A stretch of DNA of 64,000 bases, from NCBI GenBank assembly GCA_026874595.1, contig CM049306.1, positions 18,221,019 to 18,285,018 of the forward strand. Reading direction: 5' to 3'. Shown piece by piece: positions 12,301 to 27,300 of this stretch (the first letter of the stretch is position 1; each line of letters begins with the position of its first letter). The stretch is from Sipunculus nudus (lineage: Eukaryota > Annelida > Sipuncula > Golfingiida > Sipunculidae). Below the pieces are notes generated by a model. The model worked only from the letters and a program-made list of their open reading frames with translations. It was not told where the DNA came from and ran no database searches. Made by a program: the position numbers and the translations under genes.

Positions 12301-15300
12301 ATAATATAATATCATATATCCAACGATTTATCTAATTAAAAAAAAACCATAAGCGTCTTGAATTACTAACTGATTAAAACTGCAAATTTCCATCCTAGGA
12401 TGCAAGGACCAAGCATGACGAATCGTATACATAGGATAAAATACTATTTCGCATAATGGAATAAGACATGTATTTCAAAATATATTTTTCCCTGTTTTTT
12501 TCCAGCTGCAGGGTAGTGAATATATAGATACAGATATGGTTGATGATATTAAGTACCATATATTCAACACCTCAATATTCTATTTACTTAAAGATACAAA
12601 TCTCTACGGAAATGCTACTAATGCAAATTTCTAATATATACCGTCACTTCCGGGCTCCCATCTTTTGACTGGATATCCGATTCTGCTTCCGGTTGTTGGT
12701 CAGGTGGCCTACAAGCTAGCTGATTGGTTGCCAAATCTATCTCGTCACATGTCTCTACCCCAACGGTTATATTGTAGTCTTCTTTTGTAGCGGCCAGATT
12801 AAGTTTGTCTCCCTGGTTCAAAATAAATGTAGTTATCATTAAAAAACGGGTTGTTAGAACTCGTCTCATACAGTTTGTTTTCTAAGTTTCTCCTTCGAGA
12901 ATTGCCTCATCTTGTACTCTTTTCATACAAATTTTCCCTTCAGACTTTGCCTTGTGTAATTTAAGCGAGAAAACTCGTCGTACAGACGGCTTTTCGATCT
13001 TTACGGTGACCGTGGCAGCACGCTACTACTGCTCATTGTCTTTATCTTTGTAGGTGAGTTATAATTTATTGTATTTTCAGTCACTTTTAAAACTTGTAGC
13101 CACTTTTAGAACTGTTTAAATATACAATGTGCATAATCTATGTCCACCAACCTTTATTACTATATGATCATGGTTGTATGGAGAATACGTCTTGTACAAG
13201 CGCACGTGCCCATCCTCTTCAAACCGGTGCAAAATAGGATCACTGTAGACATTGAGGACGCCAAACTGCGGCAATGTCTTGCTCAAGTTTCTATACGCCT
13301 CGACGCCGTCTAACTTGAAACCGAGGTAGAAGTTGAGTGCTTCATTATTCAGCTTCTTCTGGATGACGCCTACATCCGGGGTTTGCTCTTCCTCCGCCGC
13401 CTGGCGGATAGTACGGTGTCTGGGGTGTGGTGCGGCTGAGAACTCCCTGGTATCTCTCCGCCGTCTGTTCACAATATTGGCCGGCAGGTAAATCTCGGGA
13501 GTGGGGCAAACCATTAGACTTGGACTTTTAACCTCACATGCCTGAAAGAATAATTCCTAAAATATGAATTTGCAAATCAAAGATATTTTATTCCGAGATA
13601 TTTTACACTTGAACAGTAACTTGATGCTCTTCAGAGCACTAATATTTGTTCCCATTCTAAAACACTGTTTTTAACAGAACTTTGAATAGACTGAATAAGA
13701 GCATCACATTTTATAAGGCTGGATGGTTGTCTTTCACTTAGTGTAGATCGCGTTTATTCTTCAGGTTCATTACAAACGGTACTTATTATTGGAACACTAT
13801 TATTGTTGTTCAGGATACTATAGATTAAGCTTCTCGGCGCCATCTGGTATTAAAACCTTGAACGAAACAGCTGTTTTAGATATCCTTCTTTTTTTAAATA
13901 GGCATCTTGAGTAATATTTCAGTGAAAATACTTCTATTCTCGTTTGCAATGTATCCCCATGAATAAGTATATACAAAGGAGTTATCCAATTTGGATGTCA
14001 CACAAGTTATATTTCAATGAAGTAACTGAAGATGGCGCTGAGATGCAATAAAGGTATTTAAAGTAATTATTAATTAAGACAAAGTCTTATGCGCTTCATT
14101 AATCCTTTGTCATGGAGATTTATCATAGATCAGACTACTCATTTGTACAAGAATATGAACCACCTACCGAGGAGAAGACTGTCATCTCTCCTTTGTGGAC
14201 CATACTGACCTCCATGACCGGCGCAAACACTGACGTCAAAAACTTCCCTTTTACCGTCAGTGCTCTGCCACCTCTGAAGTTAAAGATTATTATCACTGAA
14301 AACGTGGCTACGAGTCTCGAAGCAAAAATAGGTGATATTTTACACGAATGCCTAACTCATTTTTGAAAACCCTCCTCATCCGAAAGCAACGTACAATACA
14401 TAATTCTGTATTTTTAATATGATTCATTGAAAAGATATGTATATATAATAGACCAGACTTTGAAGTCACTATTACAAAGTTCTTACTTGAGGAATGTACT
14501 CATTGGACTGATGTGCTGGATGATAGGGTCAGGGCGATACTCGAATTTTCCGACTTTGAGCAAGAAACCGTCTGGGAAGGTGACTGAGATCGCATGTGAT
14601 CTGTTCTCCATGGCTGCCACCATGTTCCGCTTCCGGGCCGACTCCGTCAGACACTGGAGTGTAGTGTCATTACTGTAAAAATGGGAAAACGTGCTTAAGG
14701 TTTTCTTGTTTCACACTGTGCATGCGTATTAAGCATCTTATTCAATGAATCGCATGCATATTCTGCAAACGAACGTCTTATTTAGAAATTAATATACTAT
14801 TCCTATTTTGATCGTGCATAAAATATAGAATAATGTTTAAGGGGTCTGGGATTTTGGTAAAATGTGACTTTTAAATACGTGAAATACTGTATGCAAAATA
14901 AAACGTATCCTCGAACTGTGGAAGAACCAGATTTACGTACAGGTTACAACACAATGTTTAAAAATATATTAAAGAAAAAATAGGGACGTTTATAGGTACA
15001 GTTTACAATATGAAGTTTTTTTCTTAAAACTGCAAGTTACTACGTAATATTATGATAAAAAAATGATTGCCTTTGTATCATGTATCGCAATCATATGAAT
15101 TTTCATTGAAGATCGGCGCCAAACGCCGTCTACCGTTTCTCTCACTTTTAGTTTGAAGCGTGTGCGGTAGATGGCGGTAGGTACAAATTGGCACATTTTT
15201 ATAAACCTGACGCACCTGTCTTGTTTGTTGATGACGCAAGCGAGAGGCCCGACATCTCCACGACCTCTGATGATGGTCCGGAGGTATCCCCCCTCCATCG

Positions 15301-18300
15301 TGACCAGAGTACCCCCGGATACTGGACCGTAACGCGGTAACCAGCTGGTCACATACGGGACCTAGAAATCATGAAAAATGCCATATTTACAATTTCCAAT
15401 GAATATGCAAATTATGCATCACTGTAAAAATCGTTTAATTTTTATAATAATTGCTAGCGGCCAGCAGCTTACAGGTATATAAACGTTATATATGGGTAAC
15501 TTTGGGTAACAAATCGTGTATTCCAATAATCAGACAGGAGAGGAAGGTTTGTTGTGAAATCAAAATGTCTGAGAAAAGAAATGAAATTATGATGTTACCT
15601 CTATCGCATGGTCCATTATTGTTCGGGTTTAAGGGATATGGTTATGGGTTAGCATTTGTTTACTTCTTCCTTCACAATCAAATATAAAAAACTGCAATTC
15701 ATACTTACACATCTCCTGTCGGTTAAAGTAGCATTCCCTCCTGTCGTTCGGCAGGCACACTGACCGGATATGACGTCACAAGTAGGACTGGTGGCGCCAT
15801 CTTTATGACAGTCACAACGGTCACATCCATTCGGGTTATCCTTGGACAAACCAAACATATTAGGTCTACATGAATTACACTTGAGGCCCACAACATTAGC
15901 CTTACAGGGACAGACCCCATTCTGCAGATCACACTGTGTCGACGAGTTAACGGTACCAGCACCGGTACAGTTACATAAAGTGCAGCCGAGTGGATTAGCG
16001 GCGTCTAATTTATACGTATCAGGTTTACATTGATCACACCTCCGTCCCACCACATTCTCCTTGCAGTTACACTTCCCAGTGATGGGGTCACACGCTTTGC
16101 CTTCTTCAGTCCCCGGTAGGTGGCAGTCACAGGACTTCGTACACTCCTTCTCCTGCAAGTTCAGCTCTGATCCGGCGTAGTATCCGTCCTCACATACGTC
16201 ACAACGTGACCCGGTCACGTGGTCTTTACAGAAGCACTGCCCTGTGACTGGATCGCAGGAGCTGTTGACGGCACCATAAGGGTCACAATTACAGGGGACG
16301 CAGCCTAGCTCCTCTGTTGCCTGTAAATTGTAACTGCTGTCTTTGCATGTGTCACACTTTCTTCCTGTATAAAAGAACATTACCAGATATCATTATTAAA
16401 GATTTAGACCTGGTTCAATATTCAGATTATATGATAGTCTCATTTGATTGACGGTGATTATAGTTATAAGAAACTGTTAAACATCTATCTAATACAAGGA
16501 GTGTTATTCTTACAGTTTTCCCTTGAAAATAATGTATTTTACAGAATACGTGAGAGTGATAGCATCGTTCTTTGTCAATTAATTCCTGTCCCTGCTTCAT
16601 CCAATTAATAAAGACTAATCGATATGAAATTGAAATATCTTACCCGTAACAAGAGCCTTGCACTCGCACTGTCCAGTTGTGGCATCACAAGACGTTTTGC
16701 CCTTTACCACCCCGTCAGCATTACAGTTACACGGTGAGCAGCCATCCTGTTTCCCGGCATCGAATCCGTAATGATCCTCTTTACACTGGTCACAGTAGAA
16801 CCCCCGCACGTTACTCTTACACATACAGCGTGCGGTCACGGGGTCACACACCACCTCGTTGTTCAGTGTTCCTGTCACGTTACACGTGCAGGCCTTGCAC
16901 CCCTCAGGGTTACTGGACTGTAGGTCGTAGTAACCTTTCTTGCACGTGTCGCAACGCCTGCCCCCCGCGAAGGTTTTGCAAGGACACTGGCCTCCATACT
17001 GTAACCACAATGTAGAGGCATTTTAGTACACAACCTTTAATAAACAATGCCCGTTCCCAAGTAAAAATCACAAGTAAGTGAAATATACAGTCACGTCTAT
17101 AATATGTATAATATGATGACTTTAAAGGATACATTAAAATGATAAAACAAAGAAGAATCAGAATATACTCTGCATATTGATTTTTATGAAAAAGAAGTCG
17201 ACTGAAAACAGTTTAAAGATATTATTCCAGTTCTCCTTAATTATAACAAAACTAGTACATTAAAAGGAAAGCTTTTACCACTCGTTTGGAATTTGGAAGT
17301 GATTTTAAAGATCTGATTTCGTTAGGCAATGAGAACCACACAGAAGGGCCTCGATTAGCCCTGCCAGGGCGTTAGTATTTATGTTTTCTACTAAAATGCG
17401 TGAATAATACGTGATTTAATGCACCGATAAACGTAACTCCGTGTCGGCTCTTAAAAACAAGAACGTCGTGAAGCGGAGCATCCCCTCGCACGGGGCAGAA
17501 TTTGAATGGGTGTATTAGACAGTGTAAAAATGAGGAGGGCAGCTCTCTGGCCTTGAACTTTGCTCCTTTGACCTCAAACTAAATAGAGTTCTTCATCCAT
17601 AGGTGGGTGAGCCATATATATGCAAGATGAAAGGTTTTGGTCAAACGGTTTGCCCTAAAAAGTGTCCACAAGCTTTTTCAAGAAGTGGGCCCTGTAGCCG
17701 TGACCTTTGACACTGTGACCTCAAAATCAATAGGGGTCTTCATCCATGGGTGAGTGAGCCATATTTGTAAGATGAAAGGTTTTGGTCAAACGGTTTGGCT
17801 TTAAATGGGTCCAAATGTGTTTTTCTCAAAAAGTGAGCCCTGTGGCCGTGACCTTTCACCCCGTGACCTCAAAATCGATAGGGTTCTTCATCCATGGGTT
17901 GGTGAGCCATCTTGCAAGATGAAAGGTTTTGGTCAAACAGTTTGGCTTAAAATCGGTCCACAAGGTTTTTCAAGAAGTTGGCCCTGTGGCCGTGACATTT
18001 AACTCCGTGGCCTCTAAATTGATAGGGTTCTTCATCTATGGGTGGGTGAGCCATATTTGCAAGATGAAAGGTTGTAGTCAAACGGTTTGGCTTAAAATAG
18101 GTCCACAAGCTTTTTGAAAAAGAGGGTCCTATGGCCGTTACCTTTGACCCTGTGAGCTCAAAATTGCTAGGGTTCTTGGCTTTGAAATCGATCTGCAAGT
18201 TTGACGGACAGGTGAACGGACGCACGAATGGAGGCATTACTATAACTCTCCCGCAACGCGTTGCGACGGTATTATAATAGGACCAGAGAGTGGTAAATTA

Positions 18301-21300
18301 GTTATATGATTTGCCGCAAGGTAGCGGTACCGACACTTAAGGCGATACAGCTATTTTTGTGCAACTCATTTCTTGGTTTCGCCGCTGATGGGAGGCCACT
18401 TGTTGCAGTTCTAGTAACATGATTGTGTCAATTGTTGACAAACGTAAAATTATTTGGATTGTAGATGCGCATTTGATGGGCATATTTACCCCAACAGAAT
18501 GGATGAAAAATATTTACATCTTTTAGAAACTGTAAGCCACTTTAGCTCTTTCAATTGGGCTGCGTTTGGGATATCGAAATCGAAACAGCTGGTAACTGTA
18601 CGTGCAGCACAATTTTGTGTGTAAACCTTACCATTTCCTCCCTGAAATATAATTTCGGTAGTGGATGTAGTGGATCGAGGTGTGTAAGCAAAGGCGAGTG
18701 GATTATAGCTAACGGTCTGTTGTGACCCACGGTTAATCCACCTATTGACACTAGAAGTTAAGTTTGTGAAATTTCATTAATGGGCATCACCTAAGCTAAA
18801 AGCGTAGCAAAGGTAATTTAAGATAACTGCTTGACAGAGGGCGCCAACAGAGCAAATAGAAACTAATCTTAATAATAATGGATAAAAATATTATCTAGAG
18901 CAAAATAAATGTTGGAGGAGTGGCCTGCCATGCTCTCATGTTTATCTTTCGTCACATGAACTTATTCTTGATATTATTGATATGAGGAAAGCTTTCCAAA
19001 TGTTTAATGTCCCAAATAAGTTAAAGTGAATATCGGTTCCATTAACAAATTTATCACAAACTTAATAGATACAGCCATAAATTTATAGAGTACATATTGT
19101 AGACACATATTGTCATCAAATGTTAAGCATTATTCATGAACTAAGCTGATTTGGAACAGCTTTTTAAACAACAAAAATTATTTAAGTATTCTGATACACA
19201 AAGAGGTAAGGTCACATGTCAGGTCACGGGTGACCAGCGTTCATGCCTTAGCAATATGACTGTGACAGAGACGTGTTGTGCTCTTTTCTTCATGATAAAA
19301 TGTTTTATTCGTATATTGCGCAACCAGGACTTTTAAAAGCTATGGCAACTGAGAAATAGAGGATAGATAGGTAGAGTGAACTTAGTTTAAGGTGTATCTT
19401 ATCCTTAATGACCCTTTTATTCGTTCCTTCTGGTTTACCAGGATGACAACTAGGCGAAATCATTAGACCATATTGAAGGCTTTGAGCATGGAGCCCGGGT
19501 CCCCGGAGTGTAATTCTCAGTCTTGCACCACGGCAAGAGTTTAGTTTTAGGTTCTTGTAGATTAATACCATTTTCAATTATATAAACACTATGGTTATTA
19601 ACACGAGTTTTAGGCCCAAGCAGAATGAAAGTAGATTGTTAATGTTAATGGTTAACCTTTTATATTTTGACCCAAATACAAGCTACATTTACCGCATCTT
19701 GTAAGGTTTGCTGAACCTCAGATATTGTGGTACCATGACAATAGCGTAAGCAATACATTTTGCATGTCTTAATCGATGGAAAAGGTCATTAATATATAAA
19801 AGGAAGATAATAGGGCCGAGTAGAGGACTCCAGGGCACGACTATATTAATCGCATGAGCCTTTGAATAATGAATGCTCATAAATATTGACATGTTAAAGG
19901 GTTACGCAGAGTTCAAATTTGAGTTATACACTTACCAACTATTTAACATGTTTTGTGAACACATCCAAAACAATTATAAAATGACTCTAGTATGAGATTA
20001 TGTTTCTACCAGACCTTTTTCCATGAGCATTTGTGGATTGCGTGTATTGGTCGTCGGCTGTACTAGGATTCAATGAAGATCTTGGGGGGGGGGGGGGGGG
20101 GGTGTTGTTCTTGTGAAATTAAATTGTATGCAGCGGGTTGGACAAGGAAATCACTATTTTGGTATAATTTTTACTTTATAATTTGAAATGTAACCAAATA
20201 TGATCTTTATAGTCAATATAACAGACTCGAAATCTCGATGTTAGTTGGCACCAGCAGATGGTGGAAGTGAGGAGTGAAAGGACTATAAATACCATACATG
20301 AAGCTATATGCGTCTTTTAAACCGCCGTTATCAAATATGATTTTGACAAGCTTTAAACAACACTAGTAATAAACCATGGACGTAAAACATAAAACGCGGC
20401 CTTACTTCCAGGCATGGCCCAGTGGCTGAGATTCCTCCGGTAAAGCAGTCACAGCTCTGGCAGGTTTCCGTCAGGTAGTTGGTATCCGTCACGTTACGGA
20501 ACGTGTCACGGTCACACACCTCACAGTTACGTCCTTTGGTGTTGGTGGACGGGTCACACGCACACTTGTACGGGATTTCCTTGGTGTCACAACCTGACGC
20601 GTGACCGTTACAGTCACATCTTTAAAAAAAAGCATAAAAATGTTGCACAGGGCCCAGCGCATTTGCATAGCAATTATCATAATAAATACACTAAAATATA
20701 TATTTAATCATTCAGGTATAAGTTAATGCTTAAAATGAACGTGTCGGCACAAGGATCTAGTAATCTTGTTTTTTTTAAATTCTGGTTGTATATTTTCTCA
20801 GTTTGAATGGTATACCTTGCCCGCACACGAATCTCTCGTACGCCATGATACTGATGCTTCAACGTTTTGACGTGCGGCTGGCCGTTCAACGTCACGCGCA
20901 CGTGACTTGCTTGCATGAACTCTCGCAGTGTTTCACTTAAGTATGATCCCGTTTGTCCTGGTCGGTTGGCCAAAATATCAAACGAAACTTCTCCCTGGGA
21001 ATAAGGTGGGTCGTTGGACCTGTAAGATATATTACACAGAGGTATATGTAGAATGATGAGTATATCTATCAAACTATCACCTATATGCAATTTAAAGGGC
21101 ACTAAAAACGTAGACTGATACCCAGTACAATTACTTCATTAAACGTCTCAAGTTCAAATTCCCTGAGTTATAAAGATACGAGACATCCTTTCATTTTTTT
21201 GCTTTGAACATTTTGCAATGGTGTTTACTATCGTCAATTATATTTTGAAAAATGTGCAGCAAACATCAAACATCGAGAAAGTAAGGAAAAGTATGGGAAA

Positions 21301-24164
21301 GTAACTAGTGTCACAAAAAGGTATGTTTTAATTAATTAATTAATAATTACTGAATTATACATAATTATCACTTACGTATACAATTTCCGACAGCTGACGT
21401 CATTTGCTGCAATCAATGGCTCGTCATAATCCATGTTGAACTTTGCCATGCAGTCCTGTGTGAAATACTGCCATGACCGCCAGGGGGAAGTGGAGTTGAA
21501 TTTTCTTTCGATGATGACCGTCTCTGGAAGTGGACTGTAAAACTCAATGTCCACCCCGAGTACCTGTCAAAGACGGAATATCCATATGAAATGGTGTATT
21601 ATTTTGTGTAAATTAATGTTCAATAATGTAACAGACAATCAACGAAGAATATTAATTAAAACTGTTAGGAATTTTCTGTAAAATATGTTTACTCTGTGTT
21701 AAGTTTGTTGATTTAAAAAAATCATACAAACACAGGTATTTGAACATATAAAAGGACCAAGATAGCCCCACACATATATTGACAACAATAGTGTTTATAT
21801 AAATATTCTGCATTGTTGGATGCGTGTCCCAAACAGAAAATCTGAGATCTCAAAACCCACTGACAAAAAGGGTTCTGGTCAGTAAAACCTACGGTTATGG
21901 AAATCCCTAGCACAGAAAATCTGGGATGATATATCTCTGAAATCTTTTAAGGCTGCTTGCATGCTTTCATAACGGCTATTCACTGATGACCCTGAACTAT
22001 TTACTATCCAAGAAAACTGTTTACCACATCTGTTTTTCTTATGCCTGAATGTTATATCATTGTCGTTTCTAAATCACTATCTAGTACAATGCTTGCATAA
22101 AGCTTTTTTTTTCATTTCACTTGATGTTGTATAATAATTATATTTTGTTTTCCTAGCAATGTATACACAAAGTGCTTTCGAACGAGTTATATGCATGAAA
22201 AGAGCGCTATGTAAAAATAGTATTATAATAATAATGTCCTGTCTGTTTTTTTCCTCATATTTTATGCCTACGATATATTAGTGCTAAACTTCTTACTGAA
22301 TCAAAAACAGCATAACAAAATGATGATAGGTAATTAGGCATTGCGAAATGCAGAATTCCGGAACAAAAGACGACCATGGCACCAATATCTTTTGTTACAG
22401 CTCATACCAAGCTTCGGTGGAGAGTTAATGGCCCGGAATAATAGTGTCTGTGGCTCTAGTTTGGACCAAAGAGCTGGCTCCAATGTAGCTGCAGTATTTG
22501 CAAATGCCATAAATGTTATATAACATTGCGTCGTTTAAGATGAGAATGCGAGATATGAGTATATATACCTGGAACGTATCAAGCAAATCAATGGTGATTT
22601 TGACGTCACTAATGCCGATTTTCGAAATCCAAAAGGTGCTAGCTTTGCCATCATTTAGAAATTCTGTAATGTGAGATTCTTGATTCAGTCGTCTGCGAGC
22701 GGTCGAGTCTCTCCCTGGCCCCTGATTGGCTACACAAAATGCTTCGTCTTTGACGTTAAGGGCGGGGTGACTTGACGGACAGCGGCACTCAGTGTTAATC
22801 CGCGTTTCCGGTAAAGTACCGTTGTAGATCTCCATAACTTCCCTGAAAAAGTAAACCCTCATAAATTTTAACACAAAATGAAAGAAGAAAGAACATTAAT
22901 GTAAACATTAATGTTTACACAAAATAAAGGAAGGAAGAAGATGAATGCAAACACCTGTCTGACTATGAAATCATTTTTTAACAGGATCTTTATGCATTAT
23001 TGTAACTAGGACTTGTGGCAAATATTCTTGGTAAACCCAAAGTCAGCACCATTATATGTAGCATTTGTAAGGCATGGTCAATATAAAACCCTTTTCGCGT
23101 TCATTCTCGTTCTCGCCTTCTCGTTTTATATACGAACACTTAAAAAGGCATATACCAAGCATATTGAAACTGCTTTCAGCTGTGTATCAACAACTTAAAA
23201 TACTCAGTCAATTGTCAAAATGTATATTATCTTCTACTATTAATTCATTTTTGCTGAATATAAATGTTTACTGGCGAAACTCGGTGTCTCTTTTTCGCCT
23301 TGTTTACAGACTCTTTACAATAACAAGGCCAGCAAGGCTGGAGGAACAATAGTGCACATGCGCGAAACTTTGCAACCAAGGAAAGAAGATTTACTTTACA
23401 TGAATCATAATTAAAATATATTTTTTTATCGCTGGTCCCACCATTGGTTTAGTATAATGCAGGGGTAGAACGCTGTGTTAAATTTTTCCTTCGCGCCAGT
23501 GATCTCGCACAGGTGCACGGTTATTTATACTGTGTACAGGTGAAAGGAAATGTTTTCAGAACGAAATCACGGCAGGAACTATAATATATCCAGGAGAGTA
23601 CACTGCATATCATGTATACCTAATATACAGTATATATATAATTTTGGTGTGGATCTCGTATCTTGGACGTCATCAAGGAAAACTGACAAATGTAGAGTCA
23701 CTTATGCGCGAATGAACCTGGGAAGTTGGGCCGAATAAGTGAATCAAACAACGTTTTGGGAGCATCCCACTATAATGAACCCCATATGGCGGAGGCTTGC
23801 ATTCCTTATAATGCAGAAATTTCTTATTTTTTTAATGTCCCTTACCGATTTGATAAACTCTCGAAATACACCTTGGCGTCCTCCATTAGTCCCAAGTACT
23901 GAGCATCTGAAATTAAACACAGATGTTGTGAAACTGCCACAAAGAGCCATGACCTGACTGTTGAAATCAACCTATTAAATTTGAGAGGGATCACGTTTCC
24001 CATTTCATGCAGTATCCATGTTTATTCAGAGTCAAGACTCTCATATTGTTCGTGACTGGAATTTATACTCACCATTAATTGTGTATACATTTTTGGCAAA
24101 TATTCATAAGATATTGTTTTTCTAGCATAAATGATATTCTGCTGTGATAGGTAAATTAAGATTA

Positions 24165-24215
<51 letters not shown>

Positions 24216-24245
24216 ATTAAGATTATCGCATATAACACACACACG

Positions 24246-24335
<90 letters not shown>

Positions 24336-27300
24336 CTCGTGTGGTCGACTTTCTTAGATGACATACGGACTTACCACCATCATGAGACAGCCCAAATCTG
24401 TAAGAAGTGACAGTTCGGGGTTGGCTGAACGGAATGTTGAACAAGGCCGGGTATACGAACTCACCGTTGATCAACACGGCTACAAACGGATCGTGCACCT
24501 AGGAACACACAGGATCATATAACAATACAAAAAAAGTACATCTGTTTCACACAACGTTTACTGCATCTGAACCCAAGCTTTCGTGGGAATTTGTCATGAA
24601 TGTCCAGGTCAAATGCAACACGACCCGGCTATTAATTGTTATTGTTATTTTTGTAAAATCCTTTATATTAATAATCATACATTTTGTATTGGTTTAAGTT
24701 AAGGTTATGATCACGATGCTGAAAGAAGAAAAAATGATATATCTGATATATTATTACAGAGGTAAAAAAGAAAAAGAAAGAAAGAAAGAAAAAAGGCTGT
24801 TAAAGTACAATAAAGGGCGTTATCAAGTAAAAAAGAAAATAATAAATTTATACAGCCGCTACTTTTAAAAAATTATGTCGTTCCGAGCTTTACACCTTCA
24901 AGGACCATATTTGCAAACATCATCTAATATTTTAACATTTGAGATAATATTTTCGTTTGGTTGGTTTTACTTTACCTGCACAGCAAGGTGAACCCAGGTA
25001 TCTTGAGGTATACTCCAGTTCTTGTTTGTATAACCTTGGTTATTTCCTAATTCCACCACCAGCTGCGAGTTGGTTTCAATGTACAGTCGAAGGAGTCGGT
25101 CGTTAGCTGCACCCTGCACGTCCAGCAGTGTCCTGATTACAAACAGGGATTATTATTAAGAGTTCAATAACCATATCCAGATAGCCACGTAAAAGATCAA
25201 CTCATATGTTGCAAGATTAATAGAACTAGATGTGGTCGGACAATGGTCCTCAGACGGACCCGCATTTCTGGTAGCGCTGGACTAGTTTACATGTGAGTGA
25301 AAAGTTTAGGTTAAAGTTGAAAAATATGACAAACAGAAACAGTTTTTTATCCATATGCATAAGGGAAAAATCCTACTGGTTTAAATAATGTTAAAGAAGA
25401 TATGTATGAAACTTTGTGTGCACCGATTGTACTCTGTTGACCATATTGTATTTTGAGTAAGTCTGTATTTCAATAGGTCAGAAGCCGTCATAGGCACCAA
25501 TGATCCCTGTCAATCTGAGATAGATCAAGCTTGTTCTTGTTGAGATATCGGGTGCGAAAGAAAATTAATGATTGAGCTCTGGTGGCCATGTTAGAATTCC
25601 AACAGGTCAACAATTCGATAAGGACTGAGTCCGCAAAGGAAATAATGATCCCTGAGAAACTGATAAAGATCAAGCATGTTCTTGTTGAGATATCCGGTAC
25701 GAAAGAAAATCAGCCATTGTGCTCTGGCGGCCATATTGGAATTTTAACAGGTCTGTAATTCAAAAGGTCTGGAGCCCTCGTATGTACTAGTTATCTCTGT
25801 GAATTTTGGAAAGCTGAAGCATGTTTTTGTTGAGTTATCGCGCACAAAAGAAAATCAGCGATTGGGCTGTTGTGGCCATATTATAATTCCGACAGGTCAA
25901 ATTTCAATAGATCTGGAGCTCTCGTATGACCAATTATATCGTGGATTTGGGAAAGCTGAAGTATTTCGCTGTTGAGTTTTCGCACGCGAAAGAAAATCAG
26001 TGATTTGGCTGCAACGGCCATATTGGAATTCCGACAGGTCTGAAATTTAATAGGTCTGGAGCCCTCGTATGTACCAGTTATCTCTGTGAATATTGGAAAG
26101 CTGAAGCATGTTGTTGAGTTATCGTGCGCAATAGAAATAAACGATTGGGCTTTGGCGGCCATATTGGAATTCCAACAGGTCTGTTATTCAAAAGATCTGG
26201 AGCCTTTATGTGTTCCAATCATCCTTGTGAATTTGGGAAAGCTGAAGTTCGCTATTGTTGTGTTATCGCGCGCAAAAGAAAATCAGCGATATGGCTTTGG
26301 AGGCCATATTGGAACTTCAACAGGTCTTTGATACAATAGGTCTGGAGCCCTTGTATGTACCAATCATACCTGTGAAACTGGGAAAGCTGAAGTAAGTTGT
26401 TGTTGAGTTATCGCGCGCGAAAGGAAGTGTCAATGACGGAAGGACGGACTGACACGGTGATCATTATTGGGCATCCCTTATCAAGCGGTGCCCTAGGTAT
26501 ACCAATTTTCAATTTTCTTAAATGGTCATCTTGATATATAGCACAAAACCCTAAGAATACTCAATCTCTCTCTCTCATATATATAAATATATGTGTGTGT
26601 GTGTGTGCAACAGGTACAAAACTCAAATATTTTTAACGAAGACAAATCCGAGAATAAAGTTCCGAGACGAGGTTTAAAGAAACACTGAGACAGAAAAAGC
26701 ACCAAAAGCACCGGCATGAAAGTATCTCCTGTCACAGTCAAAGGATTTCTATGATCAATCATTATGGAAGATATTTAAGCATTAGTAGTATTGGAGCAGC
26801 CTTTGTATTATAGACATAGTTAATCACAATTCAGAACACTGAACGCTGCTCCCGTGTGTAGTCAGTACATTGGATATTAAACAATGATCATCCTTGCCAC
26901 CGTTCTCCATTCACCTAGGTATTCCCATTAATGCCTGCAATTGTTTGTGCTTGGCTGAAACGACTGGATCTGATTACAAAGTTTGCTTAACCTTACTTAT
27001 TATGAAAAAGCGATATGTGTACTTAAGGACTGGAAATGCTAAATAATGATATACTTCTCTGTTTTGGGGCTATATTTAAGCTTATTATCGACCACGCTCA
27101 TTTCACGCACGATATACAGTGTAGTACTGTGTCACCGAAAGCAAATGTACAGCAATGAGAGAACACATTGTACAAAAAACAAGCTTTATCTAGCTATGAT
27201 TTTTTTATATTCATCTTACCCAGAAAATTCCCATTCTGTCTGTTACCTTAAGGGTATAAATAATAGAACTAATTCGAACTAATTTTCTTTTAAATTTTAA

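Noticed and set aside
13831-14042. MITE with inverted CTCGGCGCCATCT / AGATGGCGCTGAG arms
   Set aside because: The arms are short and imperfect, and no target duplication was found.
24122-24498. Long frames of alternating Tyr/Ile or His/Thr through the microsatellite
   Set aside because: Translations of (TA)n and (CA)n; only the part at 24375-24498 is real coding sequence.
6148-25132. Two separate genes, an usherin-like one and a Met-like one, in tandem
   Set aside because: No stop codon, polyadenylation signal, promoter or signal peptide lies between exon 10 and exon 11, and the phases match; transcript data could still overturn this.
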